Of a stretch of 64,000 nt of DNA, positions 24,750 through 36,419 are shown piece after piece. Source of the stretch: Taenia hydatigena (lineage: Eukaryota > Platyhelminthes > Cestoda > Cyclophyllidea > Taeniidae); NCBI GenBank assembly GCA_036345935.2, contig JADWOT020001577.1, positions 868,001 through 932,000 on the forward strand, written 5' to 3'. A model generated the notes under the pieces. The model ran no database searches. It was not told the origin of the DNA and saw nothing but the letters and a program-made list of their open reading frames with translations. Position 1 is the first letter of the stretch. Each line of letters opens with the position of its first letter. The position numbers and the translations under genes were made by a program.

Positions 24750-25770
24750 TGCAAGAATCACCCGCTCGCGCATTGAGTGTGCGACTTGAGGTGGGGAGTG
24801 GGGAAGCATGTAATCGGAAGCTCTACTCGTCTGCTTGAGTAGTTACTCATGCATCCATGAATAGTGAGATACTTCGCCACCTTCCCAACCCAACACATTA
24901 AGGGTCAGGCACCACCCTCACTTCAGATTCTGTGGATGCTCTCATGACACCTTACCAAGACACGCATAGCATTAAGAATGGAGAGTACACAAAAGATGAG
25001 GAAAAATCGCTGCACTAAAGTACTATAATAAGTTTAAAAATATTGGGATTTTACTGATTTTTGGAAGTGTCAGCATAAAGCTAGCAGCGTGAGAGATGAT
25101 TACAGTGGTTGACTACACCTAGTTTTAGGGTTCCATATAGCAATTGGTAGATCCGTTCACGATTTTTGCAAAAGCGACCTTTGTCCTGTGCCGTTTTTAA
25201 ATGGTTTCAGATGCACTGATTATTTGCTGTAAAAAAGGACTGCAAACGGTGGAGTGAGATCACTATGCTGATATGTGGTTGTCTTTATGGGCTTTCTTAG
25301 TTCAAATTCTGCGCTGGCTAAGCATGGCATGGTAGGAAGTTTCACCACCACATCCCCCGCTTTAGGCAAGGTTTGTTGAAGTAGGCAGACTGTTAGAGCC
25401 GGTTCCAAGTTGCAGCATTGTTGGTATCTGAGTGGTTAAATTTTACATAGTACCTGTAAAATAGAAGCGTCGTTTCGGGCCTAATGACTGCTACTACTAC
25501 TACTTGATCCGCTCATCTGTCAAGTCGGGCACTGATCTTGCCAGCATTGCTTTATTTATTGAATAGCGATGAGAAAGAATGGAAGGGGAGCCAATCATAT
25601 GTCGACAAATGATTTCACGCATTGCAAGGATTCATGTAGTTATAGACGTACATCAGACTCCAACGTAGGCGATCAGTCATGGGGATGCAAATGAGGGTAA
25701 ATAAGATCGGTAGACTGAAATTACACTTGCACAGCAGTTGATTCACCTTTTCTACCTTCCGACAATCAAT
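24750..25770 (+). repeat. shared upstream cassette of gene E
   Basis: Homologous and collinear with 37500-38430 (upstream of C) and with the reverse complement of 49000-49930 (upstream of B). Anchors include GGAAGCTCTAC near 24818 and AAACTCTGCACTGACC-like bases near 25300. The match is about 70% by eye. The same DNA precedes three genes of the family, so genes and flanks were duplicated together. Confidence 0.65.
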
Positions 25771-26560
25771 TCCAATTTAAGTGATGGGTGTGGCAGAGAA
25801 TATGGCGACGCCAGGATAGGTGGAAACTCGGTACTGCAATATGCATCAGTCCAGAAACTCTTTTGATCAGATCAGTCACTTCAGCATCAAAATCCTCTCC
25901 GTGCCCTTGATCGTCTGCCTTCTCCTCTACTCACTTTTTCATCTTTCCCATTGTCACGGTCTCCGGCTTCGTCGCCTTCGTGTACTTCACTACTTTCATT
26001 ACCATCAAAAGAGATTGTCTTTCCTGATGGATGAATTCCTGCCAGAGTTAGGATCAATGCTGATATCCCTATCAAGGCGTCATGTTGGCTAGCGAAAGAT
26101 TTAATAGCTCAGGCAAATATGAGAGGTGCTGTTTTGTAGTCTACTCCTGACTGCAAATCATGCGGCACTTCTCGTGCGGGGGTGGTACGGACCCACGGAA
26201 GATAACAAGTTCTCTACGTTTGATTCCTCCTTGTTGAGATTGGCATCAAAATGACGTCATTGCTCTACTTTACTCTCACTAACATAAGTAAAAATGTGCA
26301 ACTCATCACACTTTGGAAGCAAGCATTCGACGGTGGCTTATGGTTGCTGAGGCCATAAGGGGTAAATCAAAAAATCAAGCAAGGCATCTTCATATAATGC
26401 TTTAATATATAAAAAGAGGCAGAATGATGGTTCCGACAGGGGTGGGTCCACTCAAAATGTCTGAAGAAAAGCGTCAGTTGAATGGTTAGCAGAATCAAAC
26501 AACACCATGAAGGAATGGAAAAGGTTCCCTTGTTTAACATTAGTTCTCAACCCTAAACAT
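25771..26560. other. 0.8-kb segment present only upstream of E, with a small minus-strand frame
   Basis: The upstream cassettes of C and B run without this segment, so it is an insertion in E or a deletion in the others. A 62-codon minus-strand frame at 25887-26075 starts with a hydrophobic MIGISALILTLAGI and continues with Asp/Glu/Lys/Arg-rich sequence. That could suggest a small secreted peptide, but I see no splice or promoter support. Confidence 0.35.
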
Positions 26561-26618
26561 TAGTTGCGCAGTCAAGGTCTGATTAATCAATTTTGACCAA
26601 CGAGAGCCGAGAGTGCAA

Positions 26619-26626
26619 TATAAAAA
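26619..26626 (+). promoter_or_regulatory. TATA-like box of gene E
   Basis: TATAAAAA lies 52 bases before the ATG. Other members have TATATAAG (C) and ATACATAAGG (B) at the same distance, followed by a shared AATGCYYYACTGCT stretch where transcription probably begins. Confidence 0.6.
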
Positions 26627-26670
26627 TTCAGACAATGCTTTACTGCTCGTCATTTGACACCTTTACGACC

Positions 26671-27927
26671 ATGAAACATGGTAAGATGTATTTCCATTTG
26701 CGTTAGTCAGCATTTACTATTCGTTCATGTCAATCAGATGCAGACTTGTTCAGGCCCACGTATAATCAATAGTTAAATGTTTTCTTGCATCTACACCAAA
26801 ACCATTCCCACCTCCTTTAGACTTTTCCGTGGCGAGCATTCTGCAGCCATCGCCCCCTACTCAAGCGTCTCCAAAGTCAACATGTTTTAACGCCAAGGAC
26901 AGAGATATTTGCAGTTGTGGACAAAGACACTCCAACTCCTTCGACTTCAATTTGACACTCTCACCACCGTCAACTATGGCCGCAACAAGCTCTACTAGCC
27001 TTTCTTTCACTTCTTCGATAGATGACTCGGGTGCATCGGCATTATCACAACGTGAATGTACGTCCAATAAGCAGAATCACTCGAAAGAGTTTCCTACTCA
27101 TCCTTTCTCTCAACCCGCATCCTCACCGACTCTTCCTTCAATTAGTCAAATGGAGACAGTTCCACAGCCCTTCGTGCCACCAGTGTGTTTTGGCACTTTG
27201 ATGGCACCCAACTTTCCTTGCTACTCTCCTCAACTACTGCCTAGCGAAATTAGTCTGCAGACCTTCGACTGTCTTTCTCAGTATCTTTCTCTTTGCTCCC
27301 TAGCTCTTTTTAACAAGGCTAGCAGCTTCGCAATCGCAAATGCCGTTAATTCCACCGCTAATACTCCGGATTCGCCAAATAGCAAAATTCCTAAAAAACA
27401 CTCTTATTGATGCGACGAATGACAGCGACAAGAAAAACAACAGCATCGCCTTTGCCACAATCTCCAATGAGGTGAATGATGAGAAGGCGAATGGAGATAA
27501 GCAACCGAAATGGAAATGTGAGGAGTGTGAAAAGACATACAAAAGCGCTGCCTCTCTGCGAACACATAGGCAAGTTCACTCACTTCCATGGAAATGCCGT
27601 TTCTGTGGTAAGGCGTTCTCGCGCAAGTGGCTTCTTCAGGGCCACGAGCGCACGCATACGGGTGAAAAGCCCTTCGTCTGTCCCACCTGCCAACACGCCT
27701 TCGCTGATCGCTCGAATTTGCGAGTGCATACGCAGATACACATGGATGTGAAGCGCTGGCGCTGTCCTCACTGTACTTCCTCGTTCATCCGCAACAGTTT
27801 CCTCACCCGACACCTTGCAAAGTGTCCATTTGCCCCTCTTGCTACAGCTGCCGTTATAAATGATGTCCGCACTACCTCCGCAGTCAACGCAACTTACGAC
27901 TTCGGTGCCACTAACTCAATCACTTGA
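26671..27927 (+). CDS. Snail-like C2H2 zinc-finger repressor E (two exons, one frameshift)
   Basis: Exon 1 is 26671-26680 (ATGAAACATG). A GTAAGATG donor, a 140-nt intron and a CCTCCTTTAG acceptor lead to exon 2 from 26821. The protein begins [15 protein letters not shown], with FSVASIL fitting the eh1 Groucho-binding consensus. A Ser/Thr/Pro-rich region of about 190 residues follows. Four fingers then start near residues 236, 262, 290 and 318 (of 371 if read through): three C-x2-C-x12-H-x3-H and a last C-x2-C-x12-H-x3-C. Finger 2 and 3 phrases ([21 protein letters not shown]) are those of the Snail family. The N-terminal frame and the finger frame are offset by one base at an A6 run (27393-27398). 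Against gene B the stretch is one base longer, and the upstream frame otherwise ends at 27410. This may be an assembly error or a real lesion. Probable role: DNA-binding transcriptional repressor. Confidence 0.7.
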
Positions 27928-28042
27928 GAAGAAATGCTAGAGCCCCATCCTCTTCAAATTTACGCAACAGTGGACTTCATCGTTTCGTACCACATTTTAT
28001 GTTGCTCTCTTAACTGCGGCTACTTTATAGCTAGTCCTAGCA

Positions 28043-28048
28043 AATAAA
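28043..28048 (+). terminator. poly(A) signal of gene E
   Basis: AATAAA in CTAGCAAATAAATTCATACA, followed by the family motif CGTTTCGCAC. It lies about 115 bases after the stop codon. Confidence 0.75.
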
Positions 28049-28049
28049 T

Positions 28050-29640
28050 TCATACACGTTTCGCACAAATTGGCTTTTCACTTCTGTAATCATATAAAGG
28101 AACACAATTATTTAAGTGGCCACAAAGTACGCGATGGTGTAAACTGGCTGATAAGCTAGGGGATTCGATTCAATCATTGTTGCTCCCCTTCCATCTGACG
28201 GTCAGATCCATTAGGGGTTGCCAAGACTCAAATGGAATAATGCAAGCTTGAAAATCATGACTGCTGCTTCACATGCAATAACAAGTTAGTGGTTGTCTAA
28301 AATTCATCACGTTTATGGTATGGGGACTGTAAAGTATGGGATCACAGCGAATCATTTGTAAGTAACTTCTTAATTCGCTGTAATTCATCCCCGAAATATG
28401 TACAGTCTGCATTGAGCGAGTGGTGGGTCCAACTCTTTTCTTGGTTAAGGCTCAACAGTCTGCTGCTGACAGTAGCTACTACTTTAAATTGGGTTTGGCA
28501 CCTCATTTTAGGCTTTCATTTGATGCCTTAATATTAACAAAATTGACCTCTCTACAGTGGCGACTCGCCCTGTCACGATGACTTGACCTACTAGCAGACA
28601 TTTGGGAGAGCAACTTTGCATGTAAGAGCCCATGTTGACTCATCGCAACACTCGCATTAAATTGTTGCATAGGATTTTGTAATTTATTCACCACTAAACC
28701 GTTGAGTGAGTGACGTCTCCAGTCAGGTGGTGCTGGGATTTATTGGTGCTCTGAACATAGCTGCTCGTAGCGAACAGGCCTCCCACGCATCTGATACAGG
28801 GTCATGATAATACCTTTCGTGCTGTAACAAGAAAGTCAAAAGTGGCATCCGGCTTATGCATTTTCCATCGATAATTTCTCTCTTAGCACGAACGCGGATC
28901 AACCAAAATCCAGGCGTGAGACAATGGTATACGATTGTGAAAATATGGGGCTTGCAGTTGTTAACCATCCCGCTAGCAGTTTCGCAGGTCAATCTGTGTT
29001 GTATACATGTCACCTATCACTGCTACCTTGGTAATCCGACCCATTTAACACAGTTCATGGTTGATTTTAAATCCATTAATGGCTATGCGCCTTCACGATT
29101 CCAGGAATAGTCTGAGCAGAGTGAGGCGTTATTACCAGTAGGCTTTCAAATCGACTGCTTTATACGAGAATCCCTTTATAAGCGATTCTAGTCACAACGA
29201 ATTTAGAGTGTCATCGTAGCGTGGAAGAGAGCAAATACGTGGAATTTGTTCTGCACGAATTAAAGATGCCGTGAATAGCGTCAGGCATAGGTCAGTTTTG
29301 GGGAGACAGCGGCCAATCTTCCTGAATCTGAGCCATAGTGCAAGACACCACTGGTCAGCACTTCCATGCTATTTAGTATAGTATCCTATGAAGTCACAAG
29401 GACATCATTCTGAGACCCTCGTGTCCCTGTGCTGATGACACGCCAGTTTATAGGGGTGGTAGAAAGCACCACCACGAGCACAATCATGATTTGACTCCAA
29501 TAAAAATGGGACAGACACACATAAGCGGGTGGTTTGGTCTGCGTAGCCTTTTCTACCCGCAAAGAATCAGTTCGATTGTTTGAAGTTAATGGTTTTAGCA
29601 TGGCAAAGGAAACATTACTAATGGAGCTTAAATTTGCTAG
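28050..29640 (+). repeat. shared downstream cassette of gene E
   Basis: Collinear with 39960-41330 (after C), 36430-37200 (after the orphan 3' end) and 45440-46400 (after A), and inverted to 7840-6440. Anchors are TGAATAGCGTCAG near 29275 and TCACAAGGACATCATTCTGAG near 29395. A faint repeat R fragment lies at 29390-29470. No gene is supported. Confidence 0.6.
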
Positions 29641-29793
29641 TAAGAATTGCGGCTTTTAGGAGCTGCATTGTGAATTGAACAATCTGGGTGCACAAAGTAA
29701 GGAATCAGACTGAGACATTGAAAATCAGACTGTTTTTCTAACGAGAAGCAGTGCGATGGCAATGGTTGTTAGTGGTTAAAATAGATAACAAGA

Positions 29794-30306
29794 CACAACT
29801 TAGTAAACTTGGGCTCAATTTTAATCTACGATGACCAGTGCGAATTGGGCCCACCTTAATTCTTTTAATGCTGGCATAAAGTTGATTCTTAAACAATGTG
29901 GTTATAGCTAATCAGCGGTAATACATTTTTAATTGAAGCGGATGTAACCACCGAGAACAATAGCCTCCTCGCTGGAAAAGTGTTTCACCTGGATTGGTGA
30001 GTAGCTATTTGACTTAAATTATGTGCATACTTTAAAGCAGCAGAATTGGCCACATGCGAGTGTGCCGAATTGAGCCTAACAAAAGTCAGTGCAAAGGTAT
30101 GGCGAGGTTTCATTTGGAACGGCCCCGTGAAGCGATCATCACAATGATGTGCCCATATCTTGTATCATTGCGATAGCACCTTACTCAACAAAAGACCAGA
30201 GATGTCGCAAATGATTTCAGACGCCAAGACGCAGCATCCACACTTATTGGGATTTGAAGTGGCTTGGATGGTATTTACCTTTGAAACGGGGAAAATGCTG
30301 TTTCAA
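29794..30306 (+). repeat. 513-bp direct repeat, copy 1
   Basis: Matches 35791-36299 in the same orientation at a little over 90%, much closer than the surrounding cassettes. It starts CACAACTTAGTAAACTTGGG and ends TGTTTCAA. There is no long frame, terminal repeat or A tail. It lies at the outer edges of the downstream cassettes of E and D. Confidence 0.8.
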
Positions 30307-31660
30307 GTGTAGTCAGACGTACATTTTGAATGTTTGACTGCCTATGAATCGAATCGGTGGTTCAACTCTGTAAAAGCAATATTGATCAATCAATTCGCTG
30401 CAGCAAGGAGCAAGGTGATGCGCTTTTAACAGAGAATCGCAATATAATGCCACTGTAATTTTATTTGGAGCGATATACTATGGCGCATAGGGGAATTGAC
30501 AAGTGATGACTCACGCCATCGTTCGAATTCGGGACATTCGGCCGTTGTCCATCCGAACTCAGTCACTGCCTGACCCTATTCACAGCATCTCTTATTTGTG
30601 CTAAATAAATTACACGCTTTCACTCACTCGCGTGGCATGATAAAATTTGAACTTCGTTGCGACTATATGCATTCGCAAAGAGACCTCATCTCAGCTAGAG
30701 TAGTTTGCTGCGCTACCTAATAATAATTGCATCTCACCCTGTCTAGACTTGTCCCGTGATATCTAAGGGGCTCAGCTTTCATGAAATTTAACACTGGATT
30801 GCAAAATGTAGTAATTAGAATAGATCGAAAAATATTTACCACGGTTACTACGAGAGACGGCATGTTCAAAGCCTAGTTCGACCTGAGAAACTGTTAGCGT
30901 ATCCATGCGCATCTGTGGTGTTCCCATTTTCGACCTATCTCACACCGTTGTCTCACACCTGGATTTGAGTTGGCTCACGCATGATACAGGGGAGAAATTA
31001 GCAATGCGAAATGCATGGACCAGATGATGCGTTTATTTCTCCTGTGAAAGCACAAAAGACCTGGCGGTAATCGTGTAAGAGATGGCAGCAAAATCTGTCC
31101 ACTTAAAGCAAAATATATTCAAGGCAATATTCTCTTTCGCCATTACCTGATTAAAGACGTTACGCATACACCGAGTTGGTGGTGAATAAAGTATTCAATC
31201 TTATTCGGTAATTTGATGCGAGCACTGCAGAGAGGAGAGCTAAGTTGGGAAATATCTGCTGGTGGATCGGCTTATCGCAACTTGGTGAATAGGTGATGCT
31301 TGGATGCTAAGTTTTTAGCATTAAAGTGTCATTACTGATTTGACGCAATCTAAAGATAAAATTAAGGTTTTAACTGCATTGTAAAATAGAAGCTGAAGTG
31401 CCCAAATGTCGAGAAATTGGTAATGGCAATATTCAAATTATTCCCTGTGATTCCAAACTTTACCGTCACCAGACCCTAAAAGTAGCAGCATCCATGATTA
31501 ACATGATTTTGGCAATCCCTAAGTGATCCTAGTCTGAGCTAGAACAGAAGCAACTATGATCGCATAAATTTCCTACTACATCCTCTCGCTTACATTCAAA
31601 TTATCATTAGCCATAATTTGGCCAAATAAGCATAAATACGAGCAGTGCAAAACGTGCACA
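30307..31660 (-). repeat. shared downstream cassette of pseudogene D
   Basis: Its outer part (30330-30760) is an inverted match to 40900-41330 downstream of C. Anchors are AGCTAGAGTAGTTTGCTGCG on this strand and AATAAATTACACGCTTTC. No gene is seen. Confidence 0.6.
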
Positions 31661-31662
31661 CA

Positions 31663-31668
31663 TTTATT
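31663..31668 (-). terminator. poly(A) signal of pseudogene D
   Basis: On the minus strand TAGCAAATAAATGTGTGCAC, then GTTTTGCAC, matching the family 3' motif. It lies about 120 bases beyond the D stop. Confidence 0.6.
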
Positions 31669-31785
31669 TGCTAAGGATTACTATAAAGCAAGCGCGTTTG
31701 AAATCGTAAAAAAAATAAAAATGCCACAAAATTCAGGTCCTGTCAGTGCGTAGCTTTGGAGAAGAAGAAACCTTAGCGTTTCCTC

Positions 31786-32890
31786 TCAAGTGACAGAGTT
31801 GATGGCGCCGACGTCGCGGGTCGAGTTGGCTGTGGTGATTGTGGGATCAGTCAGAACGGTCACTGCAGGAGCAGCGGTAAACGAACGCCAACCAAGGTGT
31901 CGGGTGAGTAATCTGCAGTGAATGAATGATGCGATACAGTGGGGACAGCACCGACGCTTCGCCTCCCATGTGTGTCTGCAAATGTGCTCGCATATTCGAA
32001 CCATTGGCAAAGGCGTGTTCGCAGGTGAGATAGGCAAAGGACTTCTCGCCTGTGTGCGCGCTCTTGTGACCCTGCGGAAGCAATTCGCGTAAGAATGTCT
32101 TATCACAAAAGCGATGCTTGCGTGAAAGCGAGTGCCTCTGCCTGCGCATATGCAGAGGCGGCGCCTTTTATGTCTTTCTACCCTCTTGACATTTACATTC
32201 CGGTCGCGCTTCTTCGTCTAAACTCTAATCAATCGCCTCATTAAAAATTAGAAGGTAGATACCGTTGTTTTTCTTGTTGTTGCCGTTTGCCACATCAGTT
32301 AGGAATCTCAAGACAGTATCAGCAAAAGCATCGTCTACTGTGTTTTTGAGGTTGTTGGCCATGCTGACCGGAATCTCTGAGAGAATATTGTGATGCTGGG
32401 AAAGGCAGTCAGAGATCTGTAGACCAATTCCACTGGACAGTGTTAAAAGACAATGCTAAGGAAAGTAAGGTGGTAATATGGGGTGAGAATTGGCAGTTGG
32501 AGCGTAAAGTTGTGGAGGCGCTTTGGTATGATTGATCGAGGAGAGGGGTGATGAAGATAAAGGCTGCGAGGAAGAATGGGTAGGACAATCATTCAAACGA
32601 AACTGTCCATTGTACTCGGATTCGAATTAAGAGTGCCTCGATCCGAAATTGTGAGTTTCTTTGTCTTTGACGCTAAAGCATACTGGCTTTGGAAACTTTT
32701 GGGTAGTAGGTGGCAGCTTCGGAATGGTTGCTACAGAAATGTCTCAAGGAAGTGCAAAATTTCGATACAGGTGCAAGAAAAGATCCGAACATTTATGATG
32801 CGCGGGTAATGACATGCCTGCATCTGAGTAACAAAAGGGCAGAGTCATGCCGATAGCAATGAATTGAACAGGCATTTTACCGCATCCCAT
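31786..32890 (-). pseudogene. Snail-like C2H2 zinc-finger pseudogene D
   Basis: The gene architecture is still visible. Exon 1 is ATGGGATGCG (32890-32881), followed by a GTAAAATG donor, a 138-nt intron, a CTTCCTTGAG acceptor and exon 2 from 32742. The spliced start codes MGCDISVATIPKLPP, where the eh1-like motif has lost its Phe and its final Ile-Leu. In the fingers, finger 2 has His for its first Cys, finger 3 has Tyr for its first Cys, a frameshift follows finger 3, and the last finger ends in Trp instead of Cys. The reading ends with AINSVT and a stop, as in E and C. It cannot make a working four-finger protein. Confidence 0.8.
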
Positions 32891-32944
32891 GGCCGAAAGA
32901 GCGTCTGATGAGAGCAGTGGCGCATCGTCTACCCTTACGACCCA

Positions 32945-32954
32945 TTGGTTTATA
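32945..32954 (-). promoter_or_regulatory. TATA-like box of pseudogene D
   Basis: Minus-strand GCTATAAACC about 60 bases before the ATG, in the position of the TATA-like boxes of B, C and E, and followed by the shared CACTGCTCTCATCAGACG stretch. Confidence 0.4.
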
Positions 32955-33800
32955 GCAAGTGATTGAGATTCACAGGTAGGAACAATTATTGGAACCGGTC
33001 GATCTCATCGGTTGGTAGAAAAGTTATCCAACCGCCGCAAAAGTGTGATTTCAATCCATCAGACTTTGTTGCATGGTTTGGAATGCAAAACATGCCCGCG
33101 GTTTCTCTTTCATTATCAAAACGCCATAATGGCTTGCTGCCCCAGCGTCTGTGAAGTAATGCGATAACTGGACTTAGTTGGCGATGTGTAGTCGCGTGCC
33201 TGTGTGAGGGAAGAAAAATCACTCTTTAAACTATCGTTTCGCTTTTACTCTGCTAACCGTATTCAACTAGCTATTTAATGTTGCATTTGTGTGCTCAGTA
33301 GAATCCATTTATTTGCCTTATTTTTCGTTCATTTCATTTGTCGGTGAGAGTAAAGTGTCCTCAAAATCGCAAATGATTTTTATTAGGAGACCGTAAAAAC
33401 GAGTTCGTAATGTCCATTCTACAATTTAGCTTTGCAATTGTACTTTTCGAACACTTCTTTAATGACAAGCATTTCTTCCAGCAACCACACTTTCATGTTT
33501 CGGCTTTAAGTTTCTAGTTTACCGCTCGTGTGGCAATCTTCTCCGTCTGCGGAAAGTGCGGAAGGGTTTGGTAGTAATAATTCTCTTATCACCTTTAAGT
33601 CATTTACAGAACACGTACACGTACACACGCACCTAAACTTTTAGTTTGCGGAGGCGGAATCTGACTGCCAAGTCCTCACAGCTGTCTGCGTCGGGACGCC
33701 AAGTCACCTGAAACGCTTCCTCCAATGCCTCTAGCTGTTCTAGTGTGCATTTTGCTCGCACCTGTCCAGCTTGACCTTAAGCTCAAGAGCGATTGCAAAT
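32955..33800 (-). repeat. shared upstream cassette of pseudogene D
   Basis: Collinear with 50000-50480 upstream of B. Anchors are TGTGAAGTAATGCGA near 33150 and CACTTCTTTAATGACAAG near 33450. The match shows that B and D share their far-upstream DNA and face the same way. Confidence 0.55.
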
Positions 33801-35790
33801 GTTGAGTTGAATTGAACCATAGGCAGTTAATTCCCCTTCCCAACTAGGAATTGCTCTTGACACGGTGTTCCAACTGATGTCTATGGAGCAATGTCTGTGC
33901 TTATGGAAAGAGAAGGAAAGTCCACGTCTAGTTTCACCACCACTAGCTAAAGTGATTGGAATATGCAGTTCGCCAATATCAAAAGTCAAGCATTTGATGC
34001 CACGGAAGATCACGCAAAATGTTCTATCTCAGCCATCAACATAGAAGGTCATGAAACCATGAAACGGAAGAGTGGATGAAAGGGCAATCTTACTACGCAA
34101 TCGGCCGTCTAATGGGAGGGGTCAGCAGCATATTTTATGACACGCTGAATAATAATATTCAATCGGAGTAAAGTGTGTGACTTTGCTCATGGAATGCGAC
34201 ATCGAGAATGAATAGATGCGCACCGATTTTGGCAGCGCCTTTAACTTACAATAGGCATAAAGCACCTCTTGCTTTAACACAGGAAATTCAAGATAAGGAA
34301 CGCTGGAAAATACACTTTAGCAAACCGCTTTAGATTATACGCTTCGCTGTTCGACGGTGAGGTGGTCACGGAAACGTAAACTATATTCCAGTTAGGATGC
34401 AATTCAATAGGTTACATTCGTGGTGATAGTAGCTGTTCAAGTTGTAGAAATCAGCCGATCAGTCAAATCGAGTTCTTAGGTAGCCAGAATTTAGCTCTTT
34501 ATTCGGCTTATTCTAGGCGGTCACTTATACGTCCTTCTACTTATTCGTGGGAGCTTTCAAGCAAAGTAAAACAACAGCAATGTCAACGGTAAGCGCTGAG
34601 CAAGCAATAGCAATGTGGGCGGTCTTGTTGACAGCTTATATGAGTCAGACGGGCAACTCTAAAGTGGGAAGTGGTTAGGAGGTCCAATGCAACTATCCCT
34701 CGCATTAGTTATTTTCTAGCCCTGCGGCTCCTCAAAGCATTTAGGAATTTGTGTTAAGCTATAGTGCGCAAATGTAGATGAGAAATTTGACAAACGGTAA
34801 TCAATTCATCAATCATCCGTGTTCTACGGAGAAGCTCGTTCTCCACATGGCCTTGAGTCCTTACGATGTTCACGCAAACGACATCAGCATGAGAACCTGT
34901 CAGGACGGTGTGGTGCAAAGGTGTCATGGCCGAACTGTGGCAAGATGAGGAGACCCAAGAAGTTGTTCATAGTAAACGGGGCCAAACTGTTGTCTGCATT
35001 GGTGAGAGAAGGTAGAAATGCGGATGAAAACCACATTTCTTGTCAACTCCTGTGTCAATCAATGTTGCTCACCCTAGAAATGTTAAATATCTGCAGTAAT
35101 ACACAGGGGGTGAGACACAATCTGGATCGCATGCCCCCGGGCAAAAGAAACAGTGCATGAACTTGGCGGAGTGAACACAGGGCGCGTCCTTCAGACATCA
35201 AATTGGACTGAAATGTTTGTGAGCGCAGGTGGTACTTCATGAAGCAACATTAATAAAGACTCGCTCGGCCCTGTTCATTGTTAAAGCCTTTGCGCTTGTA
35301 GGAAAATCTGTTTATGTTATTGGTGTGAAAAGGCGCATAGGTATTTGCATACGGTCAAAAACGCCGCAAAGGCATATGATTATTGCTTAAAGCACGCTTT
35401 AAGTGACTTGTAGTTAGAATTCTGTTGTTGAAGACACGTGATATTCATTTTAAATCCAATTTAGTAATCCTTTTGACTACTAAGGTGCAAGCATTCAAAA
35501 TATCCCTGCACAGACGTTTGAAAAGTAAAAATCTGACTATGTTTAGGCCGCACAAGCGCTTATTAAAAGAGCGAGTTGCAGTGTGGTTGACACTGAGCAT
35601 ACGAAATGATGGTCTAGGCTTGTTAGCCACGTTTTTTCATTCCCTTTGCTCTTCTCTCCTTGGGTTTTAGCTCCAAAATTAACAGTTTTGTAATCAACAC
35701 CCAAGTACTCGACTCTCTAAGATGGTGTCGTATTGCAGCCTTCGCGAGCATGTCCATGTCTGGATACCTGTTCACCTTAAACACCTTAAA
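33801..35790. other. 2 kb without a supported gene
   Basis: Longest frame is 113 codons (34819-35160, plus). It shows no recognisable domain, and adjacent frames look equally good. No repeat relation was found. Confidence 0.35.
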
Positions 35791-36299
35791 CACAACTTAG
35801 TAAACTTGGGCTCAATTTTAATCTACGATGACCAGTGCGAATTGGGTCTAACGTAATTTTTTGATGCTGACATAAATTTGGTTCTTTAACAATGTGGTTA
35901 TAGCTAATCAGCGGTAATGCATTTTCAATTTAAGCGGATGTAACCACCGAGAACAACAGCTTCCTCGCTGGAAGAGTGTTTCACCTGGATTGGTGAATAG
36001 CTACATGACTTGAATTATGTGCATATTAAGAGCAGCAGAATTGGCCACATGCGGGTGTGCCGAGTTGAGCCTGACAAAAGTCAATGTAAAGGTATGGCGA
36101 GGGTTCATTTGGAACGGCTCCGTGAAGCGATCATCACAATGATGTGCCCATATCTTGTATCATTACGATAGCACCTTACTCAACAAAAGACCAGAGATGT
36201 CGGAAATGATTTCAAACGATAAAAGGCAGCATCCACACAGTGAAATTTAAAGTGGCTGGGATGGTATTTACCTTTGAAACGGGTAAATGATGTTTCAAA
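35791..36299 (+). repeat. 513-bp direct repeat, copy 2
   Basis: Copy of 29794-30306. Its left edge follows ACACCTTAAACACCTTAAA and its right edge lies 120 bases before the orphan 3' end of a zinc-finger cassette. Confidence 0.8.
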
Positions 36300-36419
36300 C
36301 AACCCCAGTAACACTAAATCGTCTGCGTGTGGTGATTTATCGGAGTTGCAATAGCTTAAAGTTTCCGTGTGAACATTGTTTTGACTGCTGTTTTGAACGC
36401 GTCTTGTATATAACGACTC

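Noticed and set aside
27392..27400. A AAA AAC heptamer at the E frameshift as a programmed -1 ribosomal slip site
   Set aside because: The finger frame is reached by a +1 (or -2) shift, not -1. A one-base indel in the A run explains the data more simply.
27391..27589. Antisense frames opposite the zinc fingers of E (and the like in B, C and B')
   Set aside because: They are shadows of the strongly biased finger codons and show no features of their own.
30500..30560. Possible tRNA-like T-loop (CGTTCGAATTCGG)
   Set aside because: No acceptor, D or anticodon arms can be paired around it, and the repeated copy near 41.13 kb has changed the loop.
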